From contig DAOTTI010000195.1 in NCBI GenBank assembly GCA_034437795.1, positions 1 through 12,603 on the forward strand: a DNA stretch of 12,603 nucleotides. Reading direction: 5' to 3'. Under the pieces are notes generated by a model, which saw nothing but the letters and a program-made list of their open reading frames with translations, did not search any database and was not told the DNA's origin. The stretch comes from DAOTTI01 sp034437795. Its GTDB lineage: Bacteria > Chloroflexota > UBA11872 > UBA12225. The position numbers were made by a program, and so were the translations under genes. This document shows positions 1 through 7,086 of the stretch, one piece after another (position 1 is the first letter of the stretch; every line of letters begins with the position of its first letter).

Positions 1-1
1 T

Positions 2-487
2 GGCTGGGCCCGGGACCAGGGGCGTGCGGTGGCCATCGTAGCCAGCGACATCAGCTACGACTTCCTGCTCGTCGCCCGCGACCGCTCGCGCGCCTATCCC
101 AATCTCGTCTTCGTCGTCGCGGACGCGCGGCGCCTGCCCTTTCGCGACCGCAGCGTCCACGTGGCCACCTGCTCGCTGGCCCTGCACCACCTGTCGCCAG
201 AGGACGGGGTGCTGATGCTGCGCGAGATGGGGCGCTGCGCCACGGTGGGGGTGATCGTGAATGACATCGTCCGCAGCTGGCTGGGCTACGGCGGAGCCTA
301 CGTCGCGACGCGCCTGGGCAGCCGCAACCCGCTGACGTGGCACGATGGGCCGGTGTCCGTACTGCGCGCCTTCACCGCCGCCGAGATGGCGCAGCTGGCG
401 CGCCGCGCGGGGCTGCGGCCGGTACACTGGGAACGCTTTCTTCTCTATCGCGTGGCCATGACGGCGGTCGCGTGCGGCCGGCCGTGA
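2..487 (+). CDS. Class I SAM-dependent methyltransferase, 3' part (5' end outside window)
   Basis: The open frame runs in from the left edge (frame of position 2), so the true start and the glycine-rich SAM motif I lie outside the window; the internal GTG at 29 should not be taken as the start. Visible parts are the acidic post-I strand (ASDIS), motif II (VVADARRLPF) and the following strand with LALHHLSPEDG, all typical of UbiE/Methyltransf_11-type enzymes. The C-terminal half (VIVNDIVRSWLG, then SRNPLTWHDGPVSVLRAFT) resembles methyltransferases I recall sitting beside type III polyketide synthase and FAD oxidoreductase genes; this is memory of the family, not a search result. Its likely role is O- or C-methylation of a phenolic or polyketide intermediate. 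It stops 6 nt before the FAD oxidoreductase, so it belongs to the same operon. The fold is clear; the substrate is inferred. Confidence 0.85.
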   Translation, partial: GWARDQGRAVAIVASDISYDFLLVARDRSRAYPNLVFVVADARRLPFRDRSVHVATCSLALHHLSPEDGVLMLREMGRCATVGVIVNDIVRSWLGYGGAYVATRLGSRNPLTWHDGPVSVLRAFTAAEMAQLARRAGLRPVHWERFLLYRVAMTAVACGRP

Positions 488-493
488 GGCGCC

Positions 494-1708
494 ATGGATG
501 CGGACGTGATCGTCGTCGGGGGAGGGCCGGCGGGGAGCGCGACGGCGGCGCTCCTGGCCGGCTGGGGCCACGACGTGCTGCTGCTGGACCGCGCGCGGTT
601 CCCGCGAGACAAGGCCTGCGCCGAATACCTCAGCCCCGCCACGTACGATGTCCTGGAGCGCCTGGGCGCCTTGCCGCGGGTGCTCGACGCTGGCGCGGTG
701 CGCCCCTTCGGCATGCGCGTGATCGCCAGTCGGCATGGCCAGGCCACGATCGCCTATCCGGACGGCGGGGGCCGTCGCCGTGCCCTGTGCCTCACGCGGC
801 GGGTGCTCGACGCCACCCTGCTGGAGATGGCGCGACAGGCCGGCGTGCAGGTGCGGGAAGGGGAGCAGGTTACTGGAGTGGAAGCGGAGGCCAGCGTCGC
901 CCGCGTGACGGTGCGCCGCACAGAGACGGCGCCGGGGACGAGGCAGTTGCTGGCCGCCTGCGCCGTCGTGGGCGCCGATGGGGCGCGGTCCGTCGTCAGC
1001 CGTTCGCTCGGCCTGGACCGGCCGCCCGTGTGGCCGCGGCGCCTGGGCCTGATCGCGCGCTTCGCCGGCGCGCCCGGCGCGGCCGAGCTGGCGCGCTGGG
1101 GGGTGATGCACGTAGGGCGGGGCGTCTACTGCGGCCTGGCGCCCCTGCCCGGGGGGCTGGTCAATGCGGGGGTAGTGGTTGACCTGGGGCGCGCCAGGCG
1201 GGAGGGGGGCGGTGAGGCCGTTTTCCAGGCCGCGCTGCGGCGCCTGCCGGCGGCAGGGGCGCGGCTGGCCGGAGCCAGGCGCCTGGGGCCGCTGCGCGGG
1301 GCGGGCCCACTGGCACGGCGGGTGCATCGCGTGTCCGGCGATGGGTTTCTGCTGGTCGGGGACGCGGCCGGCTTTCTGGACCCTTTCACCGGGGAGGGGA
1401 TCTACCGCGCGTTGCGGGGCGCGGAGCTGGCGGCCGCGGTGCTGCACGAAGCCCTCCGGCGCGGCGACACGCGGGACGCTATGCTCTCCCCGTACCGTGA
1501 GCTCAGGCGGGCGGAGTTCGCCGCCAAGGAGGCCGTCTGCTGGATCATTCAGGGCCTGCTGGCCTGGCCGGCGCTGCTGGGCTATGCCCTGCGCCGGCTG
1601 GAGGGGCGCCCGTCCGTGGCCGGCATCCTGGGAGGCGTGCTGGGCGACTATCGCCCCGCTGGCGACGCGCTGCGTCCCGCCTTCCTGTGGAGCCTGCTGA
1701 GGCCGTGA
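494..1708 (+). CDS. FAD-dependent oxidoreductase, geranylgeranyl reductase family
   Basis: This 404-residue protein has the full layout of the group 2 flavin monooxygenase/geranylgeranyl reductase family. The N-terminal dinucleotide-binding motif is GGGPAGS (residues 9-15), with Asp32 closing the second beta strand. A FPRDKAC motif covers residues 36-42, and the second FAD motif GDAAGFLDPFTGEG starts near residue 289. In geranylgeranyl reductases the Cys42 region usually reads CG; here it is CAE, with Ala43 in place of Gly. Family members reduce isoprenoid double bonds or hydroxylate/oxidise aromatic rings. With a methyltransferase before it and SRPBCC, KAS and UbiA genes after it, oxidation or reduction of a phenolic or lipid intermediate is the likely job. 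The ATG at 494 has GAGG at 486-489 and follows the previous stop by 6 nt. The family call is firm; the substrate is unknown. Confidence 0.9.
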   Translation: MDADVIVVGGGPAGSATAALLAGWGHDVLLLDRARFPRDKACAEYLSPATYDVLERLGALPRVLDAGAVRPFGMRVIASRHGQATIAYPDGGGRRRALCLTRRVLDATLLEMARQAGVQVREGEQVTGVEAEASVARVTVRRTETAPGTRQLLAACAVVGADGARSVVSRSLGLDRPPVWPRRLGLIARFAGAPGAAELARWGVMHVGRGVYCGLAPLPGGLVNAGVVVDLGRARREGGGEAVFQAALRRLPAAGARLAGARRLGPLRGAGPLARRVHRVSGDGFLLVGDAAGFLDPFTGEGIYRALRGAELAAAVLHEALRRGDTRDAMLSPYRELRRAEFAAKEAVCWIIQGLLAWPALLGYALRRLEGRPSVAGILGGVLGDYRPAGDALRPAFLWSLLRP

Positions 1709-2166
1709 TGAGGCGAGGTGCGATGCGGACGAGCACCCAGCTCTGGATGCGCGCCCCGGCGCGCACCATCTACCGCCTGGCCTCCCAGGTGGAGTGCTGG
1801 CCGGAGTTCCTGCCCCACTATCGCTGGGTGAAGGTGCTCGAACGCCGCGGCAACGCCAGGCTGGTGGAGATGGCAGCCAGCCGCGATGGCATCCCCGTCT
1901 GGTGGCAGGCGATCCAGTGGCTGGACCCTGACGTCCCGCGGATCAGGTTTCGGCACGTGCGGGGCATCACGAAGGGCATGGACGTGGAGTGGTCTTTCAC
2001 CGACGAAGGCGGCGGGACGCTGGTGCGCATCACTCACGCCCTGGACCTGCGCTGGCCCATCATTGGCGCCTGGATCGCGCGGCGCATCATTGGCCCCCTG
2101 TTCATCGAGAACATCGCCGGCAAGACGCTACGCCACATCCGGCGGCTGGCAGAGGAGGCGCCCTGA
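1708..2166 (+). CDS. SRPBCC (START/Bet v1-like) family protein, polyketide cyclase-like
   Basis: About 152 residues form a single SRPBCC domain. The N-terminal strand LWMRAPARTIYRLA is followed by the family-typical VECWPEFLPHYRWVKVL, a central WWQAIQWLDP and a strand ending TLVRITHALDL. A long C-terminal helix contains FIENIAGKTLRHIRRLAEE. The fold encloses a hydrophobic cavity; relatives act as aromatase/cyclases of poly-beta-ketones or as lipid and quinone binding proteins such as Coq10. Here it sits between an oxidoreductase and a ketosynthase, so cyclase or lipid carrier are the best guesses. I take ATG 1708, which overlaps the upstream TGA as TGATG and has GAGG at 1699-1702. ATG 1723, with GAGG at 1715-1718, is an equally credible start giving a more typical N-terminus; GTG 1687 is less likely. 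Family firm, function inferred. Confidence 0.85.
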   Translation: MRRGAMRTSTQLWMRAPARTIYRLASQVECWPEFLPHYRWVKVLERRGNARLVEMAASRDGIPVWWQAIQWLDPDVPRIRFRHVRGITKGMDVEWSFTDEGGGTLVRITHALDLRWPIIGAWIARRIIGPLFIENIAGKTLRHIRRLAEEAP

Positions 2167-2174
2167 GGCCGCGC

Positions 2175-3440
2175 ATGGACGCAGGGAGGCGGCGCGTCGC
2201 CATCACCGGCATCGGCGTGGTCAGCGCGGCCGGCAGCGGGCCGGGGAGCGCGCCGGGCGGGCTGTGGGAGGGGGTGCGGCTGGGCCGGCGCGGCGTGCGC
2301 CGTGTCACGCGGTTCGATCCGGCGCCGTTTCGCTCCCAGATGGCCGCCGAGGTCGATGGCTTCGATCCGCTGGACTACATGGAGCGCCGGCAGGCCCGCC
2401 GGCTGGACCGGTTCGCCCAGTTTGCCCTGGCCGCCGGCCGCATGGCGCTGGATGATGGCCGGCTGGCGGTGAACGGGGCGGCGCGCGACATGGCCGTCTA
2501 CGTGGGCAGCGCCCTGGGCGGGATCGCCTTTGCTGAGGCGCAGCACGCGCGCTACCTGGCCAGCGGCCTGCGTGCCGTCGATCCAGCGCTGGCGGTGGCC
2601 GTGTTCGGCGGCTCCGGCGCCACCAGCCTGGCCATGGAGCTGGGCATCCGCGGCGCGGCGGTGGGCAACGCCAATAGCTGCGCCTCCGGCGCCATCGCGA
2701 TTGGCGAGGCCTTCCGCCTGATCCAGTCGGGGGCGGCGGCGCTGGCGCTGGCCGGAGGCGCGGAGGCGCCGCTGGCCCCACTCACCTACGGCGCCTTTAC
2801 CGTCATTCGCGCCATGAGCGCGCGCAACGACGCCCCGGAAGAGGCCTGCCGGCCATTCGACGCCGCCCGCGATGGGTTCGTCATGGGCGAGGGGGCGGCC
2901 GTGCTCCTGCTGGAGGAGCTGGGCCACGCCCTGGCCCGCGACGCCCGCATCTACGCCGAGCTCTGCGGCTACGGCACGACGAACGACGCCTACCACGTCA
3001 CCGCGCCCCGCCCCGACGGGGCAGAGGCGGCGCGGGCGATGCGCCTGGCCCTGGCGGACGCGGGCCTTGCGCCGGACGAGGTGGACTATGTCAACGCGCA
3101 CGGGAGCTCGACGGTGCTGGGGGACCGCGCCGAGGCCGTGGCGCTGGCCGCCGTCTTCGGCGAGCGCGCGGGGCGGGTCCCCGTTAGCGGGACGAAGCCC
3201 CTCTATGGCCACCCCCTGGGCGCGAGCGGGGCCATCGAGGCCGCGATCGTGGCGCTGGCTTTGCGCCACCAGTACCTCCCTCCGGCGCTCAACCTGGCCG
3301 CGCGCGCCCCCTGCTCGCCCGAGTCTTCGCTGCGCCTCGTCTTCGACCCCCGGGCAACGACCGAGGTGGCCCTCTCTAACTCGTTCGGCTTTGGCGGCAT
3401 CAACGCCTGCCTGGTGCTACGGCGATGGGACGGCCGGTGA
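2175..3440 (+). CDS. Beta-ketoacyl-ACP synthase, FabF/KAS II type
   Basis: A complete 421-residue thiolase-fold condensing enzyme, the usual length for KAS II. It opens with RRVAITGIGVVSA. The catalytic residues are present: Cys169 in NSCASGA, His309 in VNAHGSSTVLGD, Lys341 and His346 in SGTKPLYGHPLGASG. Their spacing is exactly that of E. coli FabF (Cys163, His303, Lys335, His340) shifted by six. The gating loop NSFGFGG places Phe404 and Phe406 at the equivalents of Phe398 and Phe400. An active decarboxylative condensing enzyme using ACP-bound substrates is therefore expected. No acyl carrier protein gene is visible in the window. The ATG at 2175 begins 8 nt after the SRPBCC stop; the frame is open further upstream only as a shadow of that gene. 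Within a specialised operon it more likely extends or primes a secondary lipid/polyketide than performs housekeeping fatty acid synthesis; that last point is inference. Confidence 0.92.
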   Translation: MDAGRRRVAITGIGVVSAAGSGPGSAPGGLWEGVRLGRRGVRRVTRFDPAPFRSQMAAEVDGFDPLDYMERRQARRLDRFAQFALAAGRMALDDGRLAVNGAARDMAVYVGSALGGIAFAEAQHARYLASGLRAVDPALAVAVFGGSGATSLAMELGIRGAAVGNANSCASGAIAIGEAFRLIQSGAAALALAGGAEAPLAPLTYGAFTVIRAMSARNDAPEEACRPFDAARDGFVMGEGAAVLLLEELGHALARDARIYAELCGYGTTNDAYHVTAPRPDGAEAARAMRLALADAGLAPDEVDYVNAHGSSTVLGDRAEAVALAAVFGERAGRVPVSGTKPLYGHPLGASGAIEAAIVALALRHQYLPPALNLAARAPCSPESSLRLVFDPRATTEVALSNSFGFGGINACLVLRRWDGR

Positions 3441-3448
3441 CCTCGCCC
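3418..3448 (+). repeat. Direct repeat, copy 1 (KAS stop / UbiA start)
   Basis: A 31-nt segment spanning the end of the KAS gene and the ATG of the UbiA gene. It recurs at 3493-3523 with 30 of 31 identical positions; the only difference is A3425 against G3500. The short motif GGCGAT also recurs at 3449 and 3467 in the spacer. Confidence 0.85.
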
Positions 3449-4381
3449 GGCGATTGCGCCGGCCCAGGCGATGCCGGTGCCCCAAAACCCGTTACGGCGG
3501 TGGGACGGCCGGTGACCTCGCCCCCACGCCCGTTGCTCCGGCCAGCACGGCCCGCGCGCTGGAAGAGGCTGCGCGCGCTCATCGAGCTGGCTCACCCTGT
3601 CCCTTCGGCCGCGACGGTGCTGGCCGGCATGGCCTTCCTGGCGCTACTGGCCGGCGGCCCGCCCCCGCCGGACCGGGCGTTCTGGCTGGGGGCCATGCTC
3701 GGCTGCCAGCAGCTTGCCATCAGCGTGCACAACGACTGGTGCGATCGCGATCTGGACGCCGCTACCAAGCCCTGGCGGGCCATTCCCAGCGGCGCCGTTG
3801 GCGCGCCCATCGCGCGGGGCGTGGCCTGGATTCTGGCTGGCGCGTCGATCCTGCTCGCCTCGCCGCTGGGGCTGGACGAGGCGGCGCTGAACGTCGCGGG
3901 GCTCACGGCCGGCTTCGCCTATAACGCCTGGCTCAAGCGCACGCTGCTGAGCTGGCTCCCGTTCGCTGCTGCCTTCCCGCTGCTCCCGCACTTTGGCGCA
4001 GCGGCGCTGGACCGCCCGATGCCCCTGGGATGGACGCTTCACCTGGTGGGGCTTCCGGCCGTGCTGGCCATTCACCTGGCAGACACACTGCCCGACGTGG
4101 CTGGCGATACCCGCGCCGGCATCTCGGGATTGGCGCACCGTCTCGGCGCGCGGCGAACGCGTCAGGTAAGCCTGCTGGCCGCGTCCGTAGCGGCGCTGGC
4201 GGCGACCGGCGGGGGGCTGGCCCAGGAGAGCGCAATCGCCCTGGCCGGCGGGGCCAGCGCCCTGGCAGGGGTGGCCCTGGCCGTGCTGCGGCCAGCCTGG
4301 CACCGCGCCACAGTGACCGGCGCCGCCGCGGCGGCCGCCATCGGCTGGGTGGGGCTGGTCAGCGGGGCCGGGGGGCCTTAA
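3425..4381 (+). CDS. UbiA-family membrane prenyltransferase
   Basis: A 318-residue polytopic membrane protein with both Mg2+-diphosphate binding motifs of the UbiA superfamily: NDWCDRDLD (Asn103, Asp104, Asp107, Asp111) followed by KPWRAIPSG, and the second aspartate motif DTLPDVAGD (Asp220, Asp224, Asp228). Such enzymes move a prenyl chain from a prenyl diphosphate onto an aromatic or polar acceptor in the membrane. Hydrophobic helices fill residues 58 to the C-terminus. The first 45 residues are Pro/Gly/Arg-rich, resemble no UbiA domain and contain the peptide GRPVTSP twice, because the gene start lies in a duplicated DNA segment. The ATG at 3425 overlaps the KAS gene by 16 nt; the duplication offers an in-frame GTG at 3500, also without a good Shine-Dalgarno, so the start is uncertain. 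Family certain, acceptor unknown. Confidence 0.88.
   Translation: MGRPVTSPGDCAGPGDAGAPKPVTAVGRPVTSPPRPLLRPARPARWKRLRALIELAHPVPSAATVLAGMAFLALLAGGPPPPDRAFWLGAMLGCQQLAISVHNDWCDRDLDAATKPWRAIPSGAVGAPIARGVAWILAGASILLASPLGLDEAALNVAGLTAGFAYNAWLKRTLLSWLPFAAAFPLLPHFGAAALDRPMPLGWTLHLVGLPAVLAIHLADTLPDVAGDTRAGISGLAHRLGARRTRQVSLLAASVAALAATGGGLAQESAIALAGGASALAGVALAVLRPAWHRATVTGAAAAAAIGWVGLVSGAGGP
3493..3523 (+). repeat. Direct repeat, copy 2 (inside UbiA N-terminal coding region)
   Basis: Second copy of the 31-nt segment, 75 nt (25 codons) downstream and therefore in frame. The ATG of copy 1 appears here as GTG at 3500, a possible alternative UbiA start. The copy also keeps, in the KAS frame, the TGA that ends KAS in copy 1. 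Confidence 0.85.
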
Positions 4382-4524
4382 CCGCTCGAATGACCCGGCC
4401 AGAACAGTCGCCTGCATCGCCCTTGCCGGCAGCGCGCCGCGAATGATGAACGAGCGCCCCCGAGCGGCGTGGCGGTACACTCCCCAACTGTCTCCAGCCC
4501 GACAAACACGTCCAGGAGCGATGT
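4382..4524. other. Intergenic gap between UbiA and NIPSNAP genes
   Basis: A 143-nt gap, much longer than those inside the preceding operon, so the NIPSNAP gene may have its own promoter. TACACT at 4476-4481 could be a -10 element, but I see no convincing -35 partner at normal distance. No terminator hairpin with a T-tract follows the UbiA stop. Confidence 0.3.
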
Positions 4525-4851
4525 ATGGCCGTCTACGAATTGCGCACCTACGACATCCATCCGGGCAAGATGGCCGCCATCAATGCCCGGTTCCAGCGAC
4601 ACACGCTGCGCTTCTTCCAGAAGCACGGCATCGAGGTCGTCGGCTTCTGGCAGCGCGAGATCGGCGATGCGGGGCAGCTGATCTACGTCTGTCGATTTGA
4701 CAGCGAGCAGCAGCTCCAGGAGCGCTGGGCCAGCTTTCGCGCCGATCCGGACTGGCTGCGGGTCCGCGAGGAGAGCGAGCGGGAGGGGCCACTGGTCAGG
4801 CAGGTGACCAGCGTCGTGCTGTACCCCACGCCCTACTCGCCCCTGCAGTAG
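4525..4851 (+). CDS. NIPSNAP family protein
   Basis: The 108-residue product begins MAVYELRTYDIHPGK, the hallmark opening of NIPSNAP proteins, which have a dimeric alpha/beta-barrel (ferredoxin-like) fold. It continues with a helix (MAAINARFQRHTLRFFQKHG), the strand VVGFWQREIGDAGQLIYVCRF, and the helix LQERWASFRADPDWLRVREE. It ends in strand QVTSVVLYPTPYSPL. The length is normal for a single-domain bacterial member. Bacterial NIPSNAPs have no well-defined reaction; relatives include small dimeric oxygenases and isomerases. The start at 4525 is supported by AGGAG at 4514-4518, six nt away; an out-of-frame ATG at 4521 is ignored. It stands alone between the lipid operon and the ThDP enzyme. Confidence 0.88.
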   Translation: MAVYELRTYDIHPGKMAAINARFQRHTLRFFQKHGIEVVGFWQREIGDAGQLIYVCRFDSEQQLQERWASFRADPDWLRVREESEREGPLVRQVTSVVLYPTPYSPLQ

Positions 4852-5125
4852 TCCCGGCCTGCTATCCTCGGCAGGTAACAGACCAGGGAACCACACCAGG
4901 GAGAATAGAAACCAGCGGCCCCTTCCCGCAGGGAACGAGACCGGCTCACCTGCACGACCCGCCGGCGGAGCCCGCAACGCGGCCTGCATCGGGGCAATCG
5001 GGCGTGCTTGCCTCGCCTCCACATGATGCGGGGGCAGGCAGGTGGCCGGCCAGGACAGACCAGAGCCAGGAAGCCGTCAGGGCTTCGCGCGGGGAGAGCG
5101 CAGGGGATGGGAAGGCAGTAACGTC
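4852..5125. other. Leader region upstream of the ThDP enzyme
   Basis: A 274-nt gap with no open frame I would defend. It holds one weak hairpin just after the NIPSNAP stop (CCTGC 4858-4862 with GCAGG 4871-4875) without a T-tract, and a purine-rich stretch before the next gene. I looked for T-box and other familiar leader motifs before an acetolactate synthase-like gene and saw none. Confidence 0.3.
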
Positions 5126-6805
5126 ATGGCCACTACGGTCGATTCGCCGCGGGCCGCCGGTCGCGGCCAGCTAACCACCAGGACGGGCGGCGAGCTCATC
5201 GTCGACGCCCTGATCAAGGCGGGCGTGCGCCACGCCTTCGGCATCCCCGGCGTTCACAATCTGCCCATCTACGACGCCCTGGCGCGGCGCGGGCAGATCA
5301 AAAGCTACGTTACCCGCCACGAGCAGGGCGCGGCCTTCATGGCCGACGGCTACGCCCGCATCTCCGGCCGGCCGGGCGTGGCGCTGGTGACCACCGGCCC
5401 GGGCCTGACCAACACGGTGACGCCGGTCGCCGGCTCCTGGTCCGACTCGCTGCCCGTGCTGGTCATCGGCACCGCCGGTGAGCTCCCCCTGCTCGGCAAG
5501 TACAAGGGGTACCTGCACGAGTACAAGGACCAGCACGGCGTGATGGAGGCGGCGGCGGGGTGCGTCCTCGCCACACGAACGGAAGACCTGGAGCGCCTGA
5601 CGCTGGAGGTGCTGGCCGCGATGCAGACCGGCCGCCCGCGCCCCAAGGTGATCGAGGTGCCGATCGACGTGCTGGCCGCGTCGGCGGCGGTTGCCCCCGC
5701 CGAGCCGCCGGAGCTGCCGGCGCCGCCGGCGCCCGACGAAGGAGCGGTCCGGCGCACGGCGCAGCAGCTCCGGCAGGCGCGCTATCCGCTCATCTTTGCC
5801 GGCGGGGGCGCGGCGCGGCGCGTGGGGGGCGAGCTCCTCCTGCGCCTGGCGGAGACGCTGCGGGCGCCGGTCCTGACCTCCATCAGCGGCAAAGGCGCCA
5901 TCCCCGACAGCAGCCCGTGGGCCGCGGGCTGCACCTGGCGCACCTCCTCCGGCCCGACGGACGGGTATCCAGAGGCCTGGCGCAAGGCGGATGCCGGCCT
6001 GGTGGTGGGGAGCCGCCTCACCGGCATGTCCACGCGCGCCTGGCGCCTGCCGCTGCCGTCGTGGCTGGCCCACCTGGACATCGACGTCTCGGAGATGGGC
6101 AAGAGCTACCCCGTCGCGGAGCGGTTGGTGGGGGATGCGGAGGTCGGCGTGCGGATGCTGCTGGAGGAGATCGAGCGCCTGGGACGCACCGGGGCGAGCG
6201 AGTGGGATCCGCGCGAGATCCGCGGGGCGCGCGAGGCGGACGACGCCGCGGGCGAGCAGCGCTGCGCCGAAGCCCTGGAGCTAGTGCGGAGCCTGCGCCG
6301 TGGCATTCCCGACGGGGGGGTCTTGGCCTGCGACCAGGCGATCGCCTGCTACTGGGCGGTGCGCCACTATCCCGTCAACGGCCCCCGCCAGTTTCTCTAT
6401 CCGGCGGGCTCGGCGGCGCTCGGCTTCGGGCTGCCGGTCGGCATTGGGGCGCAGATCGCGGCGCCGGAGAAGGCGGTGTGCGTGCTGGCCGGAGACGGCG
6501 GCTTCCTCTTTACGGGGACAGAACTGGCCACGGCGGTGCAATACGAGCTGCCCATCGCCATCGTCATCTGCAACGACAACGCCTACGGCATGATCAAGGC
6601 GGCCCAGGAGCGGCGCTACGACGGGCGCGTGATCGACACGGTGCTGCGCAACCCGGACTTCGTGGCTTTCGGGAAGGCCTTCGGCGCCTGGGCCGAGCGC
6701 CTGGCGGGCCCCAACGAGCTAGCCGGCGCGCTGCAGGCCGCCTGGCGCCGGAAGGGCCCCAGCGTGCTCGTGCTGGACATCAGCCTCGCGCCGCCATTTC
6801 ACTGA
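5126..6805 (+). CDS. Thiamine diphosphate-dependent enzyme, acetolactate synthase superfamily
   Basis: A complete 559-residue enzyme with the three ThDP domains in order. The N-terminal pyrimidine-binding domain has GGELIVDALIKAGVRHAFGIPG, the catalytic glutamate Glu66 in RHEQGAAFMADGYAR, and TTGPGLTN. A central Rossmann-like domain covers roughly residues 200-340 (RYPLIFAGGGAARR). The C-terminal domain carries the ThDP/Mg2+ motif from GDGGF (Asp457) to NDN (residues 483-485). Family members decarboxylate 2-oxo acids and may ligate the product to a second carbonyl. The segment KYKGYLHEYKDQHG recalls 5-guanidino-2-oxopentanoate decarboxylase-type enzymes more than biosynthetic IlvB, but this is a weak impression. 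There is no neighbouring ilvN regulatory subunit or ilvC, which argues against the branched-chain pathway. The start at 5126 is the first in-frame ATG giving a normal N-terminus; its ribosome site is poor. Specific substrate unknown. Confidence 0.9.
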   Translation: MATTVDSPRAAGRGQLTTRTGGELIVDALIKAGVRHAFGIPGVHNLPIYDALARRGQIKSYVTRHEQGAAFMADGYARISGRPGVALVTTGPGLTNTVTPVAGSWSDSLPVLVIGTAGELPLLGKYKGYLHEYKDQHGVMEAAAGCVLATRTEDLERLTLEVLAAMQTGRPRPKVIEVPIDVLAASAAVAPAEPPELPAPPAPDEGAVRRTAQQLRQARYPLIFAGGGAARRVGGELLLRLAETLRAPVLTSISGKGAIPDSSPWAAGCTWRTSSGPTDGYPEAWRKADAGLVVGSRLTGMSTRAWRLPLPSWLAHLDIDVSEMGKSYPVAERLVGDAEVGVRMLLEEIERLGRTGASEWDPREIRGAREADDAAGEQRCAEALELVRSLRRGIPDGGVLACDQAIACYWAVRHYPVNGPRQFLYPAGSAALGFGLPVGIGAQIAAPEKAVCVLAGDGGFLFTGTELATAVQYELPIAIVICNDNAYGMIKAAQERRYDGRVIDTVLRNPDFVAFGKAFGAWAERLAGPNELAGALQAAWRRKGPSVLVLDISLAPPFH

Positions 6806-6907
6806 TACGCCAGGGATCCGTTCCCTCTCCCTCTGCGCAAGAACCAGGGTCAGGGCTCCCTTCGTCCCCTTCCCCTGCGGGAGAGTGTTAGGATGAGGGC
6901 TCGTCGC

Positions 6908-6935
6908 TCGCTACTCGCCACTCGCTACTCGCCAC
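6908..6935. repeat. Heptamer tandem repeat (TCGCYAC x4)
   Basis: A perfect 14-nt unit occurs twice in tandem (6908-6921 and 6922-6935); each unit is two heptamers, TCGCTAC and TCGCCAC. It sits between two REP-like elements and resembles the short tandemly repeated repeats known from cyanobacteria and other large-genome bacteria. Confidence 0.75.
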
Positions 6936-7065
6936 TGTCCCTTCTGGGCGAGCGCCCCCTCTCGCATTGGGAGAGCGGGGGCCCGCGCAGCGGGCGACAA
7001 GTCGCCTCTCCCTATGGCAGAGGGTTAGGGCATCCTCGCCGTCACCGGCGTGCCCATCAAGTTCC

Positions 7066-7086
7066 CCCTCTCCCATAGGGAGAGGG
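7066..7086. repeat. Perfect 9-bp inverted repeat with ATA loop
   Basis: CCCTCTCCC at 7066-7074 is the exact reverse complement of GGGAGAGGG at 7078-7086. This is the most intact member of the repeat family and is followed by the tail TAGGGTGAGGGC. Confidence 0.85.

Noticed and set aside
2034..3269. 411-aa open frame on the minus strand opposite the KAS gene
   Set aside because: It lies antisense to a KAS gene with every catalytic residue in place; its translation is low-complexity Arg/Gly/Ala/Pro sequence typical of shadows in high-GC DNA.
4852..5125. T-box or other riboswitch upstream of the ThDP gene
   Set aside because: No T-box consensus, no terminator with T-tract and no familiar aptamer core could be found.
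5560..6891. 443-aa plus-strand open frame overlapping the ThDP gene
   Set aside because: Frame-shifted shadow of a complete ThDP enzyme; the translation is Gly/Arg/Ala-rich with no domain.
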